Origin: Photobacterium frigidiphilum
GTDB taxonomy: Bacteria; Pseudomonadota; Gammaproteobacteria; Enterobacterales; Vibrionaceae
Reading direction: 5' to 3'
DNA: 64,000 nt
NCBI RefSeq assembly: GCF_003025615.1
Contig: NZ_PYMJ01000027.1
Span: 1-64,000 of the forward strand
Every line of letters begins with the position of its first letter. Positions within the stretch are counted from its first letter, which is position 1. Both the position numbers and the translations under genes were made by a program. The notes below the pieces were generated by a model that did not search any database, was not told where the DNA came from, and saw nothing but the letters and a program-made list of their open reading frames with translations. This document shows, in pieces, positions 53,533 to 62,428 of this stretch.

Positions 53533-53865
53533 ATGAAATACGAATTAAAAGATCAAATTCATGAGCTTGAATATAATGCGATATGCGCAAGAGGTGATGC
53601 TGAAGCGGTTGAAATGGTATTGTGTGAACTGCTTTCCATTCTTAAAGAAAATAGCCCACAACAATTTGAAACATTGAAAAAGAACTGCAATGAAATTAAA
53701 GAATCAAAGGTCGAGGCATTAGGCGAAATTGGAGAATACGATCTTGAAGTTTATGCCTCTTCATTTGCTGAAAAATGTGACAATATATTTTATGACGAAA
53801 GTGAGCATTTTTCAGAAGAAGAGCTACTAATGATGAGTGACCCATCCTTGATTGGTAGCCAATAA
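53533..53865 (+). CDS. Small acidic hypothetical protein, divergent from the transfer operon
   Basis: 110 residues, acidic (many Glu/Asp), helical, no signal. It contains HELEYNAICARGDAEAVEMV and ends DESEHFSEEELLMMSD. Its divergent position next to the palindromic element upstream of the transfer operon suggests a regulator or an anti-regulator. No DNA-binding motif is visible, so that is inference. The Shine-Dalgarno is weak (AGGAT, 13 nt upstream). Confidence 0.6.
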   Translation: MKYELKDQIHELEYNAICARGDAEAVEMVLCELLSILKENSPQQFETLKKNCNEIKESKVEALGEIGEYDLEVYASSFAEKCDNIFYDESEHFSEEELLMMSDPSLIGSQ

Positions 53866-53938
53866 ATAGCGGTAATGGTTAATAGCCAAGCAATGAAGCT
53901 CATTGTTATGTTGTCCTTTTGTTTTATGGCAGGCATCA

Positions 53939-53975
53939 AAAAAGCCTGTTGAATGCAGATTCAATCAGGCTTTTG
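53939..53975. terminator. Bidirectional terminator between convergent genes
   Basis: AAAAGCCTGTTGAAT pairs with ATTCAATCAGGCTTTT with a 4-nt loop and one bulge. A and T runs on both sides allow termination in both directions, ending the gene at 53533 and the protease gene at 54001. Confidence 0.85.
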
Positions 53976-54000
53976 TAGGTTGTCTCTAATGTGGAGGTTA

Positions 54001-55005
54001 TTAAGCTTTACGGCGCCAGGCTAAACCAAGCAGTCCCATTAAACTAAGAAAGCCGAATGAGCCGCCACCACTTCCACCATTGTCAGGTTTTGGATCGGGC
54101 TTCGTAGGTTCAGGTGCACGATTAACGGTGATTGATTCTGTCGGTGTTAGATATAACTTCCCTTCACCACCATTGCTATTGATAACATATGTACATATAC
54201 CGAATTCAGGAATTGATGCGTCATCACATGTACTGGCAATAAGATCAAGACTAACATCACCATCTGAATATGATGTATCAATAACATCTCCTCGATGTAA
54301 AGATTGCACCGAAATGGTTGCCGTACCATTTATCGTTTTAACCGATGTTGGGTAGTGCCAAGCGTTGATAGTATCAAGGATGAAATCTTTTGAATGCGTG
54401 ATGCGAGATCCTGTTGCTCCACGTCCGAATCCATTGTCATCAACTCCAGTGGAACCACTATGAATAGCAACAATTGTCTCATTACTATTCATATACGGCA
54501 TACCACTATCTCCCCCTGCATTTGTTCCCTGCCCTATATTTTCCATATTAATGACTTGAGGAATTGATGGATCTATCGCTTGAGCTTTTTGGGACCCAGA
54601 ATTAAGTAGACCAGTACTGTATCCATAAATGGTTATTAAATCATTTGCAGTAATCGTATCGAGTGAAAGAAATGAAATTTTATTGATACTTGGAGGGGAT
54701 TGTAATTTCCATAATGCGATATCGAACCCATTAATTATATTATCAGGATTAATTTTAATCCTTTTAGATATTATTTGTTGGTTATCCCATGTGGTTATTG
54801 AACCTTGCACTGATTCAGTACTTGAGCAATGCGCTGCAGTTATTACCCAACTACCTCCTACAATCGTACTTGTACATGATCCTCTATCCGCTACCGCACG
54901 AACAAGCTGAGGGTAAGATTCTTCGTATTCTGATAACCCATTTTCAACCGCTGATGCATTGGCGGTTAATAAACACATAGCTATCAAACCAATAATCCTT
55001 TTCAT
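54001..55005 (-). CDS. Secreted trypsin-like serine protease with GlyGly-CTERM
   Basis: 334 residues. Signal peptide (GLIAMCLLTANASAVE), then the chymotrypsin fold with intact triad: His in WVITAAHCSS (near 57), Asp in GFDIALWKL (near 94), Ser in GDSGMPYM (near 167). A beta domain follows, and the C-terminus is Pro/Gly linker, GGSGGGSFGFLSLMGLLGLA and a basic tail, a GlyGly-CTERM sorting signal that in Vibrio and Shewanella is cut by rhombosortase after type II secretion. It is preceded by AAGGAG and likely acts at the cell surface near the conjugative pilus. Confidence 0.9.
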   Translation of the reverse strand: MKRIIGLIAMCLLTANASAVENGLSEYEESYPQLVRAVADRGSCTSTIVGGSWVITAAHCSSTESVQGSITTWDNQQIISKRIKINPDNIINGFDIALWKLQSPPSINKISFLSLDTITANDLITIYGYSTGLLNSGSQKAQAIDPSIPQVINMENIGQGTNAGGDSGMPYMNSNETIVAIHSGSTGVDDNGFGRGATGSRITHSKDFILDTINAWHYPTSVKTINGTATISVQSLHRGDVIDTSYSDGDVSLDLIASTCDDASIPEFGICTYVINSNGGEGKLYLTPTESITVNRAPEPTKPDPKPDNGGSGGGSFGFLSLMGLLGLAWRRKA

Positions 55006-55096
55006 TCATTAACTCCTTATTTTTGTGGATTATATCGTTTTTTAACAAATAATTTTAATATGACATATCAAAATTAGACATCAATTACATACCGCC

Positions 55097-55165
55097 AATT
55101 ATTGTACGTACAACAATACAATGTGTAATAATCATTGTCAACGATTATTGTACGTACTATTATTA
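55097..55165. promoter_or_regulatory. Twin palindromic operators before the small DNA-binding gene
   Basis: Two copies of ATTATTGTACGTAC (palindrome TTGTAC-GTACAA, the second ending CTA), centred 46 bp apart (near 55107 and 55153). The second overlaps a TATTAT -10-like sequence just before the start at 55170. Typical of autoregulation by a ribbon-helix-helix protein. Confidence 0.6.
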
Positions 55166-55169
55166 AGCA

Positions 55170-55358
55170 ATGAAAAATGAAAAACGCCTTGTAGGCAGAC
55201 CTAAATTAGATATTCCAGCAGATAAGCGAGTGGAAATCCGAGTTCAATCAAAACAACATGAAAAATGGGCTAATGCTGCTTTAAAGAATGGGTATACGAA
55301 AGGAGGAAAGCCCAATATCTCTGCATGGTTGAAAGCCTTAGCTGATGAATATTCATAA
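55170..55358 (+). CDS. Small ribbon-helix-helix-type DNA-binding protein
   Basis: 62 residues, basic. The N-terminal LVGRPKLDIPADKRVEIRVQSKQHEKW pattern, with a beta-strand and helix, is like plasmid copy or toxin-antitoxin RHH proteins; the PxISAWLKALADEY tail is helical. There is no Shine-Dalgarno and the promoter is close, so translation may be nearly leaderless. It lies on the + strand between two - strand secreted-protein genes and probably binds the palindromes upstream. Confidence 0.6.
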   Translation: MKNEKRLVGRPKLDIPADKRVEIRVQSKQHEKWANAALKNGYTKGGKPNISAWLKALADEYS

Positions 55359-55426
55359 TTTATAAAAAAAAGCTTTACGCAACTTTTACTAAAAATAAGC
55401 AGCATAAAGCCTTTTATAAAAATAAC

Positions 55427-55873
55427 TTATTTAGTATTCCAGCAAGTTGCCGAACCCCAGTTATCAGACCCGCCTGAATCATGCTTAGCTTTTAGATACC
55501 AATAACCACCACTTTGATAAACATTTACCTCAATACCTTTCAACCCCCGACGATAATATCCCCCTGCTTTTCCAACAGTACAAATATAACCATTTGTAGG
55601 TTTTAACCTTGTAGTACCATTTCGAGCACTATACGTTGAGGTTGTTACTTTTAATATTGGAGAGCTTTCAGTAACAACTCTAACATTGTTATTCCACATT
55701 TGAATAATTTCTGCATTGGTAGTGTTAGGCTGGCTATCTCTGTATGCTTTGTCATCTTTTAAAGCGCATTTCAGTGTCATTTTCTGTCCCTGAGGGCAGT
55801 GTGATACTGCCGCTATAGACTGGCTAGACATCAAAAATAAGCTAAGGGGAATAACGATTACTCTTAATTTCAT
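55427..55873 (-). CDS. Small secreted Cys-containing protein after the pilus genes
   Basis: 148 residues from ATG 55873 (AAAGGAA upstream). A signal peptide (VIVIPLSLFLMSSQSIAA) and a mature part with four Cys (SHCPQG, KCAL, YICTVG, ATCW), which could form two disulfides, and a Gly/Tyr-rich C-terminus (YQSGGYWYLKAKHDSG). It follows the pilV-like gene by 14 bp. It may be a pilus tip or adhesin partner; no family recognised. Confidence 0.6.
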   Translation of the reverse strand: MKLRVIVIPLSLFLMSSQSIAAVSHCPQGQKMTLKCALKDDKAYRDSQPNTTNAEIIQMWNNNVRVVTESSPILKVTTSTYSARNGTTRLKPTNGYICTVGKAGGYYRRGLKGIEVNVYQSGGYWYLKAKHDSGGSDNWGSATCWNTK

Positions 55874-55887
55874 ATAACATTCCTTTT

Positions 55888-56844
55888 CTATCGACAAAAT
55901 GTGAAATAATTTACTACTCCGCTATGAATGGTGTATTTTCGCTTATCACTTTTTTTTGTAGCTACGTAATCAAGACCAATTTGCCAACGCGTTGTATCTT
56001 GATTAAGTACATAGGTTTTAGCTGGACCAAAATCATTAAAGTCATTAGAAATCGTATTTGGAATGTTACCGGCAAAAGAAAATGACTGAGTAGGGCGGAG
56101 GCTTAGTGGGCAACTTGGCATATTCACCCATTCACCATGTTTAGCTACTCCTTGGCTACGAATAAGGCCCGCGGCAACACTGGTTTGAGAACCATCAGCA
56201 TTGACCATCGTGATATCTTTTACATTAACGAAACCGTTTTTACCTCCAACATCCCAATCGCCCGTTAATTCTGTCGACCCATCTCTTTGTAAAAATTCTT
56301 TATAGACCGTCGCCATTTGCGTACGACCTACCCGCAATTCAGCGTCACCATTAAGCAGTAATTTTACGTTGGGTATTTTTTGAATCGGTGACAACCATAA
56401 GCGGTATGACTTTGTGTCCACACCCAGCTCAGAGAGCGGGATGGTAATCACGAAAAAACTGGTGTCGGCACTAGGGACTGTTTTGTGATACTCCAACTTA
56501 TTCGTTGACCACGGCGCATAATCAGGACGAGAACACAGCCCTGAGCTTTGTTCACTATCAGTACATTCCAACCAAAAACTGCCTCGATAATCCGTCATTA
56601 ACCCCTCCCATGAGGCAGGCCAACTCGACATTAGCCACGGATCGTCACCTTCCTTTGTGACTTTATAGTATTGATAGTTCTGTAACTGCTCAGCGACTTG
56701 CACCAAATGATCAGCGTATCGCTCTGCCTGTTTTTGGCGAATTGAATCCGTATATATCCCAACGCCATACGCGACTAAACCTGCTAGAACAGCCAGTGTT
56801 AATAGCAAACCGTATAACATGAAACCTTTTTGGGGTTCTCTCAT
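55888..56844 (-). CDS. pilV: PilV-like minor pilin / tip adhesin
   Basis: 318 residues with a type IV prepilin leader: PQKG then FMLYGLLLTLAVLAGLVAYG; residue +5 is Gly, not Glu, which suggests a minor tip pilin. The C-terminal half has the shufflon PilV pattern (SVAAGLIRSQGVAKHGEWV, MPSCPLSL, TTRWQIGLDY). In IncI plasmids PilV variants choose recipients; here only one C-terminus is visible. The start follows GGAGACATATT. Confidence 0.85.
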   Translation of the reverse strand: MREPQKGFMLYGLLLTLAVLAGLVAYGVGIYTDSIRQKQAERYADHLVQVAEQLQNYQYYKVTKEGDDPWLMSSWPASWEGLMTDYRGSFWLECTDSEQSSGLCSRPDYAPWSTNKLEYHKTVPSADTSFFVITIPLSELGVDTKSYRLWLSPIQKIPNVKLLLNGDAELRVGRTQMATVYKEFLQRDGSTELTGDWDVGGKNGFVNVKDITMVNADGSQTSVAAGLIRSQGVAKHGEWVNMPSCPLSLRPTQSFSFAGNIPNTISNDFNDFGPAKTYVLNQDTTRWQIGLDYVATKKSDKRKYTIHSGVVNYFTFCR

Positions 56845-56884
56845 AATATGTCTCCAATAATATCTTTTTCAACCAACACGTTAC

Positions 56885-57412
56885 TTACTCCATGCACCCT
56901 GTTTGAGGGTTGTAATAAAGGTGTTCCCACGTCTTTTGAATTACCCTGACAGGGCGCTTTATCGTCAGTTGTTTTCCGGTCACATCTAATTCAAAGACCT
57001 CGCCATCGCCTTTCATATCAGCCAATAACGAAGAGGCTTGCGTGGCATTAGGCAGGGTGAGCGTCACTGCGAGATAGCGCATTACCTTCGGCGCACCTGT
57101 CGATGTGGCATACTCAATATCAATTGGCCACTGACTCTTTTCCACCTTCTCTTTAATGACATACCCTTTATTTATTAAGGCCGATAACGTCTTATCATTC
57201 GGGGCAACACGGCATTGAGAACGAGTCCAATGGTCTGTCATGGCATATTCCATCCCCTTGAGCACTTCCTGTATCACCGACTCAGCCGCCATGTTTCGGG
57301 TGCTGGTTCGGTAATAGTCCAGAAAAGACGGCAGCAACGTGGCAAACATGACGCTTGCCACCCCAAATGCCAGCAAGAACTCCCAAAGAGACGCCCCCTG
57401 CTGACGATTCAT
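56885..57412 (-). CDS. Minor type IV prepilin
   Basis: 175 residues from ATG 57412, overlapping the pilS stop as TAATG. The leader RQQG and ASLWEFLLAFGVASVMFATL follow the class IVb pattern, with Glu at +5 retained. It may be a minor pilin that helps start fibre assembly. A longer frame (to 57478) starts within pilS and is rejected. Confidence 0.8.
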   Translation of the reverse strand: MNRQQGASLWEFLLAFGVASVMFATLLPSFLDYYRTSTRNMAAESVIQEVLKGMEYAMTDHWTRSQCRVAPNDKTLSALINKGYVIKEKVEKSQWPIDIEYATSTGAPKVMRYLAVTLTLPNATQASSLLADMKGDGEVFELDVTGKQLTIKRPVRVIQKTWEHLYYNPQTGCME

Positions 57413-57924
57413 TACATCGTGACCGTAATCGTGGAGCCTGCAGCGGTAATCGTTGAGCACCCCGTCGCCGCTTGGCAACGATCGACACTACTTCCTGCTA
57501 ACTTATCGCTGACAGAATCAATAAAATTAGGATCGATACCGGTGTAACCCACATCCACCTGTGACACATTACTGCCCACAGTAATGGTGTAATCTCCGCC
57601 GTACGGATTCATATTCTTACCATCGCGGCCTGGGCCGCAAATGTTCTCACTTAAATCATTGCGGGTAACCTTGCACAGCTCCGGCATTGATACCCCTGTA
57701 AAATTTCGCTGACCCGCCCACGTTCCAGCAGCAACACGAATTTCTCCGCCAGCCTGAGTTATCGCGACTTGTTTTCGCCAGTTATTCGCACGTTGGAAAA
57801 TCCCCAACAACACAACTAAGGTTATTGCCGCCAAACTTATCCATAACAAATAATCATAGATACTGGCCCCGCGCTGACGGAAGCCGTTGGCAGAAGGTGG
57901 TCGTTTCATACTTTGTTTTTTCAT
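57412..57924 (-). CDS. pilS: Major type IVb prepilin PilS
   Basis: 170 residues. Leader ends RQRG; the mature pilin starts ASIYDYLLWISLAAITLVVL, with Asp at +5 where most pilins have Glu. Two Cys pairs are in the mature part (CKVTRND to CGPGRD; CQAATGC near the end), as in IncI PilS. It is the subunit of the thin pilus used for mating in liquid. AGGAGT stands 7 nt before the ATG. No prepilin peptidase gene is in the operon. Confidence 0.88.
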   Translation of the reverse strand: MKKQSMKRPPSANGFRQRGASIYDYLLWISLAAITLVVLLGIFQRANNWRKQVAITQAGGEIRVAAGTWAGQRNFTGVSMPELCKVTRNDLSENICGPGRDGKNMNPYGGDYTITVGSNVSQVDVGYTGIDPNFIDSVSDKLAGSSVDRCQAATGCSTITAAGSTITVTM

Positions 57925-57933
57925 TATTAACTC

Positions 57934-58947
57934 CTAGCGAAGATTATTTATCATTTCAAATAGCTGAATCATTGATGTTCCGATCAAAACTACGAGCAGT
58001 AACACAGCGACGATCAACATTATTTTGGGTAAAAAAGCAGACATAATATCGAGTTGCTTTTGGACGGTTTTTTCATGGTTATTGGCACTCTTTAGTAATA
58101 GCTTGGCGTAATCACCGGTATCACCCAGCACTTCCAAGTTGGCACGCTCAAACGTAAGCAGCAGTCCAGTATCCAAAATTTTTCCGAGGTTTTTTTCTCC
58201 TTCCTCCTCAATCCGAATACGCATAGTCTTAATATGCGCATTCAGATACAGCGACGAACTGGCCTGACTGATTGCAGCAAGAGCATCATCCAGCTTCATT
58301 CCGCACTGAGACAAGTTGCCCAGAGAGCTCAGAAATGCCGCCACCGTCGCCAATCGGTATGACTGATAAAGGGGCCAATGACGGGTGATATGGCGACTCG
58401 GTCCATACCACCGGGTAAAACTGACTGATACCCCCAAGAGCACACCAAAAATAGTCAACACAATCCAAGGTCCCCACACCACCACCCAATCATGGAAATC
58501 TTGCCCTACTCCTACAACACTCTGTTGGGACAGCCCAGAAACCGCCTTTAGAATTTCACCTGAAACAAATACCCCTAAAAGACTGATAAGCAGTGTGACG
58601 ATAAAAGGTATAACCATTATTCCCGCCAGTCGTTTAATGACATTTTGCCCCCCTTCAAGTTGACGAAGCGCCCCTTCCAGACCCGTTTTACGGTGACCGG
58701 CTTTTTCTGCAATTTCGATGCTATTTACCACTAACTCCGGTAACCAGCCTTTCAGTGCTGATGTCACAGAGCCCCCATTAAGAGCCAGAAGGCCAGCCTC
58801 ACCAATCTCTTTGCTTTGACTGTCTCCATGCTCAACCAACTGAGTACAAAACTGCTGGGTGCTCATGCCATATTCATCACACGTCAACCATTGTTCAATT
58901 AGGGCAACTTGCTGTTTTTTACTAAACAGTTTCTGGTTAATATTCAT
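57934..58947 (-). CDS. pilR: Inner-membrane pilus assembly protein PilR
   Basis: 337 residues of the GspF/PilC family. Three or four membrane helices (MVIPFIVTLLISLLGVF; WIVLTIFGVLLGVS; IMLIVAVLLLVVLIG), and cytoplasmic loops with LGNLSQCGMKLDDALAAI and EVLGDTGDYAKLLLKS. It forms the platform that works with the PilQ ATPase. Its start overlaps the pilQ stop by 4 bp. Confidence 0.9.
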   Translation of the reverse strand: MNINQKLFSKKQQVALIEQWLTCDEYGMSTQQFCTQLVEHGDSQSKEIGEAGLLALNGGSVTSALKGWLPELVVNSIEIAEKAGHRKTGLEGALRQLEGGQNVIKRLAGIMVIPFIVTLLISLLGVFVSGEILKAVSGLSQQSVVGVGQDFHDWVVVWGPWIVLTIFGVLLGVSVSFTRWYGPSRHITRHWPLYQSYRLATVAAFLSSLGNLSQCGMKLDDALAAISQASSSLYLNAHIKTMRIRIEEEGEKNLGKILDTGLLLTFERANLEVLGDTGDYAKLLLKSANNHEKTVQKQLDIMSAFLPKIMLIVAVLLLVVLIGTSMIQLFEMINNLR

Positions 58948-60611
58948 GACAATGCATCCGCCATCCGACGGTAAATAGCATCAGCATGACGGGGCATTAA
59001 CCCATCGATCTGTTCTGACACAGAAAGAATGTCAACCTGCCCCCGTCGAATACGATGAAGCGTATGCTGACGAATATCTGGCCAACCGTTTTGATTCAGA
59101 TAATTTTTCCAACCCAAGTAATCCTGACGACGAATAAATTCACGGTCGCCATCTTCCAGAACGATCATTTCCATGACCAACACACGCCCTTTCTCTCCCT
59201 TATCCTGGCAATGAACACACCCCTTCGGATGCTTAACACGCACGGTGTCCAGATGATCTGGCACAAGTGTTCTCAACTTATTTTGTTTGTCTTCAAAGAC
59301 ATCCGCCAGACCAGCCTCATCGTAAATATCTTTTGCCTGGTCGAGCGATAACGCACATTCACACAAGCGGCGTACCAATTTTTGATGTGTAAAGAGCAAC
59401 ATCAACCCTGGCGCCGACACGACCGCTGCTGGAATATTCAGCTGCTCAATCATGGTCGATGGAACCCCCAACGCACTGTTGGTATGCAGTGTTGTTATTG
59501 CTAGCCCACCAGTCTCGGCCTTTCGGCAAAATTCTTTGGCGGCCGCATAATCACGAATTTCACCAAATGGGGCGACATCGATATCGTGACGTAACTGTTC
59601 TTTGGCATAAAACGCATAATCGCGGTATTTCCCACTGCCTGACTTAGTTTCCTTAGCGGGCTCCACTGACGTTTTACATACCCCTTCTTGCTCAAATTCA
59701 ACCGGATCTTCCAATGCGTGTACGCTACGTGCCACGCGATCAACATTTTCAAGCAACGCATAAATCATGCTGCTCTTACCGCTCCCCATCGGGCCGGTAA
59801 TAAAAATCCCCCCGCCTCGCCGACTCACCGCATAAACCAACTGCTCGATGTACGGCGCGGGTAAATCCATCGCCGCCAACGTCAAGGGGGCACCAAGTGG
59901 TGTCAGGCAGCGCAAAGTGAGCTTAATCCCCCTATCAAGCGGCATTAATGCCACCCGCCACTCAATTATTTTTGAGAGAATAGTCGAGGCAGAAGGGACC
60001 TTCTGGTCGTCAGGTTCACCATCCGTTTCCGACGTTGATAATTCTGACGTCATCAGCTCAATCGCAAACGAATCATCATTCGGATCACGTTCAGAAAAAT
60101 CACTTCGGCCGCGTTTATTAAAAATGTACGCGGCCAAACGTATCCCCACATCACGTTGTTGGCGCAGCGCACTTTCACCACTGGCAAACGTCAGCAATAT
60201 TTCCCGCACACCATCAACACGCAGAAGAAACCGGGTTTCACTGCGATGAATTTCAATATGAATATCGGAGGCACGCGCATTCACACCGGCTTGACACAAG
60301 GATGTCAGGAACTGCTCCATCTTCGATTTTTCTGTCTCGTTATCGGTTAGGGATAACGCCTGAGCCATGATTTCCATCATGGTTTCAACGCGATCTTCAG
60401 CAACACGGCTCAGTATCGGTACCTCTCCCCAAAAACGCGCATTACACAAGGATTGATTCGTCTGGACATAATCACGAATGGCATCCAACTTAGGGGCATC
60501 CACTGAGCATGTCAGAATTTCCCCCTTGCTCGTCACAAACGTACGACCATCGTCCAGACATAGACGCACTAAGGCCTTATCACTTAAAAGAACATCATCT
60601 GAGACTTGCAT
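58944..60611 (-). CDS. pilQ: Pilus assembly ATPase PilQ (GspE family)
   Basis: 555 residues. Walker A FITGPMGSGKSSMIY lies near residue 272, an Asp-rich motif SARASDIHIEIHR-like near 118, and later LEDPVEFEQEGV, typical of VirB11/GspE secretion ATPases. HCQDKGEKG near the C-terminus is part of the zinc-related region. It powers polymerisation of the PilS pilus. It is separated from pilP by one base. Confidence 0.9.
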   Translation of the reverse strand: MQVSDDVLLSDKALVRLCLDDGRTFVTSKGEILTCSVDAPKLDAIRDYVQTNQSLCNARFWGEVPILSRVAEDRVETMMEIMAQALSLTDNETEKSKMEQFLTSLCQAGVNARASDIHIEIHRSETRFLLRVDGVREILLTFASGESALRQQRDVGIRLAAYIFNKRGRSDFSERDPNDDSFAIELMTSELSTSETDGEPDDQKVPSASTILSKIIEWRVALMPLDRGIKLTLRCLTPLGAPLTLAAMDLPAPYIEQLVYAVSRRGGGIFITGPMGSGKSSMIYALLENVDRVARSVHALEDPVEFEQEGVCKTSVEPAKETKSGSGKYRDYAFYAKEQLRHDIDVAPFGEIRDYAAAKEFCRKAETGGLAITTLHTNSALGVPSTMIEQLNIPAAVVSAPGLMLLFTHQKLVRRLCECALSLDQAKDIYDEAGLADVFEDKQNKLRTLVPDHLDTVRVKHPKGCVHCQDKGEKGRVLVMEMIVLEDGDREFIRRQDYLGWKNYLNQNGWPDIRQHTLHRIRRGQVDILSVSEQIDGLMPRHADAIYRRMADALS

Positions 60612-60612
60612 A

Positions 60613-61284
60613 TCAACCCTCCTGTTGAGCGATAACGGCTTTATTCATTGAGTGAAAACGACGAGGAAAAAACTGACGTTGATCCCCTTCTCGAACGAAC
60701 ACACCTTGAGAAGACACGCTTTCAATCACTAACGATGCCAATCTCATCTTCGGGTGCACTTTAATGGGGTCATTGTTTCCCAGAGATATCCAGGCCGTGG
60801 TTTTACCATCAATGCTGATCAACGAACGAAGCTGAACCTGTGACAATAACCCCTGTATTTCTTCTTTTTTTTCACTACGGTGAGGTTGTATTGTTGTTGT
60901 CACAGCTTGAATTTGAGGCAGACTCCGCCCTAAACCTAATGCTTGACTAACATCCTCCGTCCCTGAAATGGTTTGATTGGACTGGCGAGTTTTTGCATCT
61001 TGACTCGCCACCTCGGCCTTTAAAGTTGCAACCGATAAATCCCGCGTTTTACTGACAATAATTTCCGCATCAGCATCCAAGGACACAAACACAGGGGCTA
61101 CCTTTCGTGGCATAAGAGGGGCGACAACCTGACGATGTTCTACGAATGCATTAACATAATTCTCCGCTTTATCCATTGCTGGAGGGGGCGATGACGGCCA
61201 TAGTGTCACCCCGACTCCTACAATTGCCGCCAGTACCACTACAAGGGTTATCCCCTTTTTTTTATTACTGATCGCTTCACTCAT
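60613..61284 (-). CDS. pilP: Pilus assembly protein PilP
   Basis: 223 residues. One N-terminal helix (ITLVVVLAAIVGVGVTLW), a flexible linker, and a C-terminal beta domain with SIDGKTTAWISLGNN and VFVREGDQRQFF. This is the layout of IncI/thin-pilus PilP, which links the inner-membrane complex to the secretin. It overlaps pilO by 8 bp. Confidence 0.85.
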   Translation of the reverse strand: MSEAISNKKKGITLVVVLAAIVGVGVTLWPSSPPPAMDKAENYVNAFVEHRQVVAPLMPRKVAPVFVSLDADAEIIVSKTRDLSVATLKAEVASQDAKTRQSNQTISGTEDVSQALGLGRSLPQIQAVTTTIQPHRSEKKEEIQGLLSQVQLRSLISIDGKTTAWISLGNNDPIKVHPKMRLASLVIESVSSQGVFVREGDQRQFFPRRFHSMNKAVIAQQEG

Positions 61285-62428
61285 CAGGCTCTCCTTGAAT
61301 GGTTAGGGTTATTTGTGTTACATACTTGCCCGTTGAAATCGGTTTCATGGTGAGACTGACCACATTCACAGGCAGCACTCGAAAAACCGGTAATAACAAC
61401 GTTAATCGAGACAACATTGCGTCTTGATTCATGGTCCAGGCGTGAGAGACTGTCGGTCCCTGATTTTTTATCTGAACTTCGGCAATATCCCACCCCATCG
61501 CTATCACGGTATCGAACACATTGTTAAAGACGCTATTCATGTCTGGCATCACCTTGTCTTTCCATGCCGTCATTGAGGCGGGAATAGGCACAGCCATCTG
61601 CCCCCCGTTTGCATCAAACGTCAGATAAGGCGCGATTGCAGGGTGTTGTTCTTGCCAGGCTCGCATCAGAGCCAAAGGTGCATTGGATTTACGCTGGATA
61701 ATCATGCTCAGAGTGTTCTCTGAAAACGTAATATCAGAGTGATCCCAACCAACAGGCAAAAGAGTCGCATAGGCGCCAAGCGCTATGGCATTTTCGATCA
61801 CCGACTCCGCCGTTATCGCGGTGTCCATATTGCTTCGATAGAGTGAGTAAGGATCGACAGGAACCTGTGACTCACGCGCCAAGTCGGTACTTGGCTGATT
61901 AAAAAACACACCGCAGATCAAAGCCAACAACAGCACACCAGTCATCACCATGGGCACCTTTCGGCTTTTCTCCACCGTCAGGGTGTATTTTTCAATCACG
62001 GCATCAGACAAGGATGTTTCAATAACAGACAGGTTTTCATTGCAGAGGGACGTCATATCAACATCACCGATGAGATACACACACTTAGCTCTGGCAAAAT
62101 CGATATCAAAACGCTGATACAGCATGTCATCATCACCCAATGCGCACGCCATCGTCTGCCTGACAACCCCGTTTACAACAGCCATCGCAAACAGCCCATT
62201 AGGCACTGCCGCCAACAAACACCAATCCAATTCTTTAGAAGATATCGATGCCAAGCACGCTTCTGCATAGGCTATCGCAGGCACATTACTGCTATAACGG
62301 TGAAGGTATCCGTTATGCACCGTGACATGTGCAAACTTGCCAGGATTCTTTTCAGCCAGTTTCGACAATAAGATGCGCTTACGCCCCGTCAGCTTGACGA
62401 CTTCTAACCGTGGTGCAAAGAGAGTCAT
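61277..62428 (-). CDS. pilO: Pilus assembly protein PilO
   Basis: 383 residues. A cytoplasmic N-terminal half, one membrane helix near residues 160-177 (VPMVMTGVLLLALICGVFF) and a periplasmic C-terminal half. This is the layout of IVb PilO in IncI and related thin pili, and it is not homologous to the small T4a PilO. It would form the inner-membrane frame with PilP. It overlaps the pilN stop by 4 bp. Confidence 0.85.
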   Translation of the reverse strand: MTLFAPRLEVVKLTGRKRILLSKLAEKNPGKFAHVTVHNGYLHRYSSNVPAIAYAEACLASISSKELDWCLLAAVPNGLFAMAVVNGVVRQTMACALGDDDMLYQRFDIDFARAKCVYLIGDVDMTSLCNENLSVIETSLSDAVIEKYTLTVEKSRKVPMVMTGVLLLALICGVFFNQPSTDLARESQVPVDPYSLYRSNMDTAITAESVIENAIALGAYATLLPVGWDHSDITFSENTLSMIIQRKSNAPLALMRAWQEQHPAIAPYLTFDANGGQMAVPIPASMTAWKDKVMPDMNSVFNNVFDTVIAMGWDIAEVQIKNQGPTVSHAWTMNQDAMLSRLTLLLPVFRVLPVNVVSLTMKPISTGKYVTQITLTIQGEPDE

